From Lumbricus terrestris (lineage: Eukaryota > Annelida > Clitellata > Crassiclitellata > Lumbricidae), in contig OX457042.1 in assembly GCA_949752735.1 (NCBI GenBank), positions 57,460,156 through 57,524,155 of the forward strand: 64,000 bases of DNA. Reading direction: 5' to 3'. The notes under the pieces were generated by a model. The model was not told where the DNA came from and did no database searches. It saw only the letters and a program-made list of their open reading frames with translations. Every line of letters starts with the position of its first letter. Positions within the stretch are counted from its first letter, which is position 1. Shown in pieces: positions 56,164-64,000 of this stretch. The position numbers were made by a program, and so were the translations under genes.

Positions 56164-56455
56164 CTGGGATAACCCAACATGGGAATGGAATGGGCACATC
56201 TGATTAGAACGTCTGATGGGAACCTCTTTGCTACTGACCATGCGGGCTCATGTCAATTATAGGCTACTGAACCCGCCCCGTCCTCCGTTAAGGAAACTCT
56301 TATTTCCCTGCGTTCCAGACCGCTTGGCTGAATCATCCCACGGTGAACAACATATTAACGAAGAAACCGCTGCTTTTTAAAAGCAAAAATGCTTTATTAT
56401 GCCCGATTTCACGTATACCGAAGTGCCATTATGCAGCCACGTAAGTAAAGAATAT

Positions 56456-56512
56456 ACTTTCTTACTTACTTACTTACTTACTTACTTAGTTACTTACTTA
56501 CTTACTTACTTT
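56456..56512. repeat. (TTAC)n microsatellite
   Basis: About 13 TTAC units; the equivalent in copy 2 (62664-62710) is shorter. Confidence 0.95.
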
Positions 56513-56599
56513 TAAAACGAACAGTGGCCTACGTTGCCATCGGCAATAATTGTGACGTCGTTGGTTTTTCATCATCATCATCATCGTCATCATCATCAT

Positions 56600-56900
56600 T
56601 GCTCTTCTCCGTCTGGCCGCGCCGACAATGAGGCCTTAACAATGTTTACATTGCGTCGCCGTGCACACTCTGTTCTTGATGATATCCATGGCATTCATCA
56701 TATTCATGCACCTTTCATCTAGATCTTCTCTTGTGTTGTCCATCCATTTTTCCTTTGACTCCCTCTACTTCTCAGTCTCTCCACATTGCCGTGCACAGCC
56801 GCAGCTTGTAGTCTTCTTTCGTCAATCCTTGATACAATGATACATGTCCAAACCACGAGAGTCTTCTCTTCTTGATCTTGTCCATGCACTATTATATTGT
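56600..56900 (-). pseudogene. LINE reverse-transcriptase C-terminal remnant, copy 1
   Basis: Minus-strand translation, in shifting frames, gives 'DKIKKRRLSWFGHV', then 'LRSRGSQRKRWMDNTREDLD' and 'ERCMNMMN'. The RRLxWFGHV and GxxRKRWxDxxxEDL motifs close the reverse-transcriptase protein of many LINEs. Stops and shifts make it non-functional. Repeated in copy 2 at about 62800-63110. Confidence 0.7.
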
Positions 56901-57339
56901 TACCTCCGCTCCCAGTTCCTATCTGGTCTTCTGATTTCTGATCCGTTGGTTTTTAAGCATATAGCATACGCTGGTTGCCTATCACTCCACGCATTCACTA
57001 CAAGATCCTCTGTCTGGTTGGTCTCCAGAGCATAGCATGTGAGTGCCCTAAATATCTCTTTAGAAATATGCAAAAGCCCTCGTCTGCATCTTAGTCTCGC
57101 TCAATGCGATCTGCAGATTGTCTTGATCTTTTTGTTCTCAAGGCTACGACTGCTCTTGCCCAACATCGGTCGTTTGCTGGTGTTATAGTCCCTCCATTTG
57201 GAATTGACCTTCCATCCGCACTATACGGACTAAACTAATGATTCGAGCGTTCTTTAAAAACATTTCTTTTCCTCGGAGTTCTTCGTGCGGAGAGCGTCTC
57301 GAATGGTCATTCTGCCAGAGGCGCTGCTCTTTCTTCATA

Positions 57340-57580
57340 TCTCCTTTTCCATCACAGTTCGTGATATAGAACTCACCCTCGATTTTAAACTCACTCTGTC
57401 CCAGCATGTGAACTTGGTCGCGCGGAGTGCCTACTACCAGCTTCGTCAGCTCCGTGTGGTCTTTTGCGGTTTATCTCTCTCACCTTTTTTTGATTGATCG
57501 GCCGGGAGTTTCTCTCAGTATAGAAATCTTTAAGGGACGCTATATAACTTCTGATTGATTCATTGACTTCGATCATGATA
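57340..57580 (+). pseudogene. LINE reverse-transcriptase thumb fragment and tail, copy 1
   Basis: 'DFKLTLSQHVNLVARSAYYQ' and 'LRQLRVV' resemble the region after the catalytic core in CR1/L2/jockey-type enzymes. It jumps directly to a 3' tail 'gacgctatataacttctgatt', so the element is internally deleted. Repeated at 63540-63780. Confidence 0.65.
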
Positions 57581-57782
57581 CAGACCTACTATACAGAAGA
57601 TATTTTGAGAGTATAAACAAGGCCTATTGGGACGTCACTTCGATCATTATATTATTATCTCAGGGCTCCGGGGTATCCGGCGTTGGCCGGAAAATTTAAG
57701 ATAGATTCTCCCTCTCCCGGCCAATCTTCTACTTCCTCTCTCTTCCTGCCGGCTCTCCAACCGCCCGACCATGCCGAGACCG

Positions 57783-57895
57783 ACACGTACAGTAGTGAAT
57801 GTTTGAAGTGAAAAGTTCAAAAACTGTGGAAATTCATCCCGGTCAGAGAGACAGACAGACAGACAGAATATTTTCTTTATCTATATAGATTATAG
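57783..57895 (+). repeat. Dispersed repeat 'cgtacagtagtgaatgtttg'
   Basis: The segment with 'gttcaaaaactgtggaaat', 'catcccggtcag' and ACAG units ends in 'tatctatatagatt'. It recurs at 58505-58590 and probably begins again at 63983. Confidence 0.7.
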
Positions 57896-58309
57896 AAGTT
57901 CATTTTCAGAATCTAAAACGAGGCCTGTTGTGACATTACTGCGATTACAGCGAAATTCTACTATTACATAAATTCACTGAGAAAACGAATTTAGACTAAT
58001 TGTGACGCCACACAGATTATGACACAGATCGACTGCTACTAGTACTATCGTATAATTTCATTTTGAGATCACATAACTGCAGTGGTGAGCAAGAGATAAA
58101 ACTAGGCCAAGGCGACAAAACCGATCGAGTCGATCGTCGGTCGAGCCAGGGCGATCGAGTAGTCGAGAGGTCGGCGAGTCGACGAAAGTCGATCGAGTTG
58201 ATCGCCGCGCGAGCCAAGTCGATCGTAGCCCACGACTCAATCGACTGTTGGGCATACCATTGGGTTCTACAAGTCTCTCAAATCTATTTTCTTTGTTGGT
58301 GATTGGGCT

Positions 58310-58400
58310 ATGAGCGTCTCTGAGTAGTCTCTTGAAGGGCGCTATATAATTGCTCTGAATGAATTAATGAATGAATGAATGAATGAATGAATGAATGATT
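58310..58400 (+). repeat. Retroelement tail with (GAAT)n
   Basis: 'gagcgtctctgagtagtctc', 'gggcgctatataattgc', then nine GAAT-type units. Same tail family as 42560-42625 and 54505-54570. Confidence 0.75.
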
Positions 58401-58599
58401 GAGTGTATAGATACAACACAATAAGCAAGGCATCATCGATATCTATATTTAGCTTATGTTATCGATGCATGGCATCAGCGAAAAATTGTCAATGCCTAGA
58501 CCTGCACGTACAGTAGTGAATGTTTGAAGTGAAACGTTCAAAAACTGTGGAAATGCATCCCGGTCAGTGAGACAGACAGACAAGACGTCCCCGAACGCG

Positions 58600-59520
58600 G
58601 ACTTCTAAAATGCTACGAAAGCTAGTATATTGTAGACCAATATAAATATATATATATATATATTACACCTAAGGGCTAATATACTGGAAATTTCTTCTTT
58701 TCTTAGAAAGCGTGATGTCTGATAAAAGCTTGAACTAATGTGCGCAAAAAGCTATGTACATGCACACTGGTCACACTATAATGTCACATTCAACTGCGCA
58801 TGCTAATTTTACATTGTAACAAATTTGACGAATCAGAAATCATGAAGTCTTTTGGAAAGCTTCATATATCAGTTGATTGTCATGTCATGTTGGTATATAC
58901 GCCTACAATGTTCACTGTTTGCAGTTTAACTTTCAAAATACCTCATGATCATCTGTCTTTCGTGCTGTTGCACGGTTGCATAACAACTCACATATAAATA
59001 ATTACTTTCTTGTCATTTAAAAGAAACACAGGTACTTCTTACAAGTCGCACACCGTGCAGATAACAATTATCGTAACAAAAATTCATCGGTTGCTATCAT
59101 GATCTACAGACGATAATAAATTATTATAATTCGTCACCGGTGAATGAACCTTGTCTGAGCGGATGATAAGTCCTAAAGTCTCCTCAGGTGAGGCATGCTG
59201 ACCAGAGGTAGCAATATTGAGTACATAGTTTTGTTGGTTCTTAGCGCGATCATCCATAATTACTCGATTAAACGTAGCTCCATTCTTTGTCTGTCTGTCA
59301 GATCTCTGTCTCTATAGTGCGAGTGTAAGGCTGTAGGTCCATGCTGAAATATTGCAACTTTGCAGAATACACGAATAAGAAGCAAGGGTTTAAAGCAGAT
59401 AAAACTTCGAGATCGAGACTGAGATAGTGAGTTCCAAGACTTGTCAGTCTGACTTTGGCACAAATGGAATGTGCACCAACTCAGCAAGAGCTATCCCATG
59501 GTTACTGGTGATGCTTACTT
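58600..59520. other. Intergenic stretch, no gene recognised
   Basis: AT-rich, with a short TA microsatellite at 58645-58662. No coding support. Confidence 0.4.
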
Positions 59521-59544
59521 CATGGGATCAGCTGTATCTAGCTC

Positions 59545-59780
59545 TGTTGTACAGAGCGCGGGCGCGTAGGGGCGCGGTGGTGTTACATGTATGGTGCGTT
59601 TCGGTGTCTTCTTTCTATAGGTTCGAATCCACCTCAAGTCGCCCCGTAGGTACCTTGAGCATGTCCTTCACTCGCAATCGCTCGTGTGCTTCGGTCTGAA
59701 ACTCGATGCAGTGACCGGGCATTAGTCGGGAGCACCTTTGAGTAGCGGGTTTGATGGTGGCACTTCAGCATCTGCGAGAA
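59545..59780 (+). repeat. tRNA-derived SINE
   Basis: 'gggcgcggtggtgttacatg' is followed by a B box 'ggttcgaatccacc', then a body with 'ccccgtaggtaccttgagca' and 'gggagcacctttgagtagcg', a conserved SINE/LINE tail in this window. Not a functional tRNA. Confidence 0.7.
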
Positions 59781-59884
59781 ATAACAAATTTAGAAACAAG
59801 GCATTGAAATCGTCTACGAAATCATTAAATTGCATGCTTAACTAGCAGATTATGTTCTTGTAATTATTATTTTCATTGCACACT

Positions 59885-60975
59885 AGCTGTACCCGGCCAC
59901 GCGTTGCTGTGGCTGAAAAGACCGTGCAACTCTCCCTCCATACGTCCCTTCCCTGCCTCGCTCCCTCCCTCTGTCCCTCCCTACCGCCATTCCCTCCCAC
60001 TCTATCCTTTCCCCCTCCCGTCCATCCCTTCCCCTCCCCCTCCCTTCTTCCCCTCCCTCCCCTCCCTCCTTCTCCTCCCTCTCCCTCTACCCCTCCCCTC
60101 TCCTGGCTCCCCTCCCCTCCCCATTCCCCTTCAGCACCCCTTCACCTCCCTTTCCCCTCCACTCCCATCTCCTACCCGGCCACGCGTTGCTGTGGCTGAA
60201 AAGATCGTGCAACTCTCCCTTCATACGGATTCCCCTCCGGCTCCCCTTCCCTTCCTTTTCCCCTCCCCTCCCATCTCCCTCCTTTTCGCATCCCTCCCAC
60301 TCCCTCCGTCCCTCCCCTTCCTCCGTCCATCTCCTCCCACCCTCCATCTGTCCGCTCCCTCCCCTCCTTTTTCCTCCCGCTCCCACCCTCCCCTCTGGCC
60401 TCCCTTCCTCCCTCACTCGTCCCTTCCCGACAGCTAAAACCCGTCCGCTAGAGAACGTTGTGTGAAAATTTGAAAGGTGACCCAGTTAAAATGGGCGGAA
60501 TCCATATATATCGACAGTTAATATATATCGACAGTTAAATATATGCGCTATATAATCATGCTGTCGATAGCGCGCAAATGTTGCGACCTGTGACCCAGTT
60601 AAAATAAACATGCTCTGGACATCGCGCGCAAATGTTGCGACCTCTTTCCCAGGTTTGTGATTGGTGACCCAGTTAAAATCTTTGGACGGTTGAAATGGAA
60701 GTGGGTCGAATCCATAATTATATCGACGGCGCTATCGACAGCGCATGCGCGAGATGGCGGACGGCTTCTTGAAACTCAGAATGTATAAACGTGTCAACTC
60801 GTGGACAAAGTTGTGTTTTTTGGGTCGAAAAGGTTTGTTTCTTTCCAGAAAATCCTTTTACAAACACGATCGTGTTCGAACCAAGCGTTTTGCGAAAAAT
60901 TTCAAAAGAATCTGTGATGAACTTTCCGAAATAACCGATTAGGACCAAACTTTTTACATTTTTATTTATATAGAT
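59885..60975 (+). repeat. Dispersed repeat with C/T-rich block and duplicated head
   Basis: 'tgtacccggccacgcgttgc' plus 'tgtggctgaaaag' occurs at 59889 and again at 60173 as a ~284-bp direct repeat, each followed by a long CCCTCC-rich polypyrimidine block. The segment ends '...tttatttatatagatta'. Pro/Ser/Leu frames (59876-60465) are compositional artefacts. Confidence 0.6.
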
Positions 60976-61423
60976 TATCTTACACGGAGTCACGGACGTC
61001 AAAACCAAACTTCGCGCCATGGTGAAATGATTCCGCATCTATTGCACGTTCCCCCCATAAGATCCCAAAGAAACGGAGATGATTATCACGAGTGTACGCA
61101 TACGATCATTCGTAGATCTTCTCTTCACCGATTGTGCCTGTGGTTTTGAAGCTCGCTCGAGTCTGGTTTCGTTACATAACAGTCGACAGCATTCGAGAGA
61201 TTTGGCCTTCATTTTTTCCAAATTTGCTTAGAGGGCGTGACCTTATACGTCAGCCGGACTAACAATGCTTGCATGCAAAAATATTATCTTTTTGAAGGTT
61301 TAAAATTTGTCTGAAAGAGTCGTGTACCCCTGTAATTGAAACATAGCTCTGGTACGTCTCAAAGGTAGGTTTACCTGGGCGCCATTACGGCTATAGTATA
61401 TAGGGACGAACGATCCTGTGATA

Positions 61424-62369
61424 CAGTGCCGGCGCTACCACCCCTCGCACCCCCGGCCGGGACCTCAAGTTTGAAAGGGGCCCCAAATTTAACTGGCCAT
61501 TATGCCCAATTGGTGACTGTACAGATCCGATCTGGTGCATGCCTCAACTACGACCATATGGCACTGCCATGACAGACCTAATGCAAATATCATACTGATT
61601 TTGGGCGTAAGTATAAAGCTATTTAAACTATAGTATAACTCAGGCATTTTCGTCCCCTTTCTCAAACAACGCTTATACAATGTTGTAACTTTTTCTAATT
61701 GCTAAATGGATTAGGCCCAAACATCAACCATGTGTAGGGTCCGAGATGTCCTTGGTATGTGTCTGGTCTCAAGTTTGAAAGCGGTCACAAATGTAGCTGG
61801 TAAATAACCTATACCTTTTATGACTGTTCATTGCTTAAGCAACGCACCGAATTATCATGTTTTAACGCAAAGCATACAAAATAATATAACGCAAACCAAT
61901 TAGAGCATTGTCCTTCAACCAAAGAGGAGACTTGGGGTGTGTGGACAGGGGCAATGCCCCACAATTTGTGATTGGGACGGAATCCCTATTATCCTTAATT
62001 TTTAATAAATATTTCATAAGTATCATCAATGATGAACAACTTTGTTAAGATGACAGCCTATGAATGCTACCATTAGGGTTGGCACATCGGGCAAATTTAA
62101 ACAACGGAGAGGGGACACTCTGAAGTCCTAAACCAACCACGACTAACATAATTGAAAATGAGCAATTTTTGTAAAGATGACAGCTTAAAATTCTACCATT
62201 ACAGCATGGAAATTCCAAAAAAATTAACAATTGGGAGGGACATCTATTGAAGTCTTACGCCATGTCTTTCTTTCAGCACTTATATTATGAGAAATTTTGC
62301 GGAGATGACAGCTCAAGGTATCGGGGGCTCAGGGTTTTGGGGGCCTCAGTTACCCTAGCGCCGGCACTG
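61424..62369. mobile_element. hAT-like non-autonomous element (CAGTGCCGGC ends), copy 2
   Basis: Same ends as copy 1; the near-duplication is at 61416-61423 and 62370-62377. No gene inside. Confidence 0.8.
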
Positions 62370-64000
62370 CTGGGATAACCCAACATGGGAATGGAATGGG
62401 CATATCTGATTAGAACGTCTGATGGGAACCTCTTTGCTACTGACCATGCGGGCTCATGTCAATTATAGGCTACTGAACCCGCCCCGTCCTCCGTTAAGAA
62501 CACTCTTATTTCCCTGCGTTCCAGACCGCTTGGCTGAATCATCCCACGGTGAACAACATATTAACGAAGAAACCGCCGCTTTTTAAAAGCAAAAATGCTT
62601 TATTATGCCCGATTTCACGTATACCGAAGTGCCATTATGCAGCTACGTAGGTAAAGATTATACTTTCTTACTTACTTACTTACTTAGTTACTTACTTACT
62701 TACTTACTTTTAAAACGAACAGTGGCCTACGTAGCCATCGGCAATAATTGTGACGTCGTTGGTTTTTCATCATCATCATCATCGTCATCATCATCATTGC
62801 TCTTCTCCGTCTGGCCGCGCCGACAATGAGGCCTTAACAATGTTTACATGGCGTCGCCGTGCACACTCTGTCCTTGATGATATCCATGGCATTCCTCATA
62901 TTCATGCACCTTTCATCTAGATCTTCTCTTGTGTTGTCCATCCATTTTTCCTTTGACTCCCTCTACTTCTCAGTCTCTCCACATTGCCGTGCACAGCCGC
63001 AGCTTGTAGTCTTCTTTCGTCAATCCTTGATACAATGATACATGTCCAAACCACGAGAGTCTTCTCTTCTTGATCTTGTCCATGCACTATTATATTGTTA
63101 CCTCCGCTCCCAGTTCCTATCTGGTCTTCTGATTTCTGATCCGTTGGTTTTTAAGCATATAGCATACGCTGGTTGCCTATCACTCCACGCATTCACTACA
63201 AGATCCTCTGTCTGGTTGGTCTCCAGAGCATAGCATGTGAGTGCCCTAAATATCTCTTTAGAAATATGCAAAAGCCCTCGTCTGCATCTTAGTCTCGCTC
63301 AATGCGATCTGCAGATTGTCTTGATCTTTTTGTTCTCAAGGCTACGACTGCTCTTGCCCAACATCGGTCGTTTGCTGGTGTTATAGTCCCTCCATTTGGA
63401 ATTGACCTTCCATCCGCACTATAAGGACTAAACTAATGATTCGAGCGTTCTTTAAAAACATTTCTTTTCCTCGGAGTTCTTCGTGCGGAGAGCGTCTCGA
63501 ATGGTCATTCTGCCAGAGGCGCTGCTCTTTCTTCATATCTCCTTTTCCATCACAGTTCGTGATATAGAACTCACCCTCGATTTTGAACTCACTCTGTCCC
63601 AGCATGTGAACTTGGTTGCGCGGAGTGCCTACTACCAGCTTCGTCAGCTCCGGGTGGTCTTTCGCGGTTTCTCTCTCTCTCTCACCTTTTTTTGATTGAT
63701 CGGCCGGGAGTTTCTCTCAGTATAGAAATCTTTAAGGGACGCTATATAACTTCTGATTGATTCATTGACTTCGATCATGATACAGACCTACTATACAGAA
63801 AATGTTTTGAGAGTATAAACAAGGCCTGTTGGGACGTCACTTCGATCATTATATTATTATCTCAGGGCTCCGGGGTATCCGGCGTTGGCCGGAAAATTTA
63901 AGATAGATTCTCCCTCTCCCGGCCAATCTTCTACTTCCTCTCTCTTCCTGCCGGCTCTCCAACCGCCCGACCATGCCGAGACCGACACGTACAGTAGTGA
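61424..64000. repeat. 2.6-kb direct duplication, copy 2 (cut by window end)
   Basis: Homologue of 55216-57798 with the same order of parts. Its left element (61424-62369) has a 7-of-8 matching target duplication (ctgtgata / ctgggata), so copy 2 looks like the original site. Confidence 0.9.

Larger units (their letters stand above)
55216..57798. repeat. 2.6-kb direct duplication, copy 1
   Basis: Near-identical to 61424-64000 apart from scattered substitutions and small indels. It contains, in order, a CAGTGCCGGC element, TTAC and ATC microsatellites, minus-strand LINE remnants and plus-strand LINE-like sequence. Homology begins exactly at the first base of the CAGTGCCGGC element. Copy 2 continues to the window end, so the right limit is not known. 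Confidence 0.9.

Noticed and set aside
59876..60465. Pro/Ser/Leu-rich proteins in two frames and a Gly/Arg-rich one opposite
   Set aside because: They follow the CCCTCC composition of the repeat; no conserved pattern.

Overview
The window is eukaryotic nuclear DNA, almost certainly from an invertebrate animal. GT-AG introns with phase-compatible exons, tRNA-derived SINEs, LINE remnants, hAT, piggyBac and mariner-like elements, microsatellites and metazoan protein domains (CARD, DEG/ENaC, poly-C2H2 zinc finger) all point that way. Very frequent 'taggcct' words and the repeat style suggest a marine invertebrate, perhaps a deuterostome; that last step is inference only.

Host genes are few and spread out. 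Gene A (+ strand) has four phase-compatible exons: F-box-like (9741-9927), CARD (10298-10585), TRADD-N-like (11280-11642) and a terminal beta-propeller-like exon (29012-29964), giving 597 codons open without interruption. Its last intron is 17 kb and packed with transposons. Two tandemly duplicated relatives lie on the - strand: B (31901-34026) and C (37140-39646). Both have a propeller exon and an F-box-like exon but no visible CARD or TRADD-N exon, and B's F-box-like exon is truncated. Further right are a DEG/ENaC channel terminal exon (43781-44167, -) and a 23-finger C2H2 gene (49145-51414, +) broken by a one-base frameshift.

The main mobile feature is a complete Maverick/Polinton-type (adintovirus-like) endogenous element at 14873-24736. 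It has about 320-bp terminal inverted repeats, AGT...ACT ends and a perfect 6-bp target duplication. Ten same-strand genes cover a RING protein, packaging ATPase, small basic protein, conserved 225-aa protein, integrase plus chromodomain, two penton-like paralogues, a minor-capsid-like protein, a double-jelly-roll capsid protein (F54H12.2-like) and an adenain-like protease. There is no DNA polymerase B. It is inactivated by premature stops, a frameshift and a 649-bp TTAA-flanked insertion in the integrase gene. The whole element sits inside an older hAT-like element with its own perfect 8-bp target duplication.

Other transposons: an apparently intact 3.4-kb hAT-like element with a 759-aa transposase (3418-6837); a decayed relative (44174-47880) carrying a nested non-autonomous element; a decayed transposase (12180-13272); two copies of a self-complementary MITE (8069-8523, 26712-27173); a TA-flanked element (27480-28230); piggyBac remains (51969-53283) carrying a fold-back/minisatellite insertion; LINE tails; and a 2.6-kb direct duplication at the right end (55216-57798 and 61424-64000). 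Most remaining sequence is low-complexity or unrecognised intergenic/intronic DNA.
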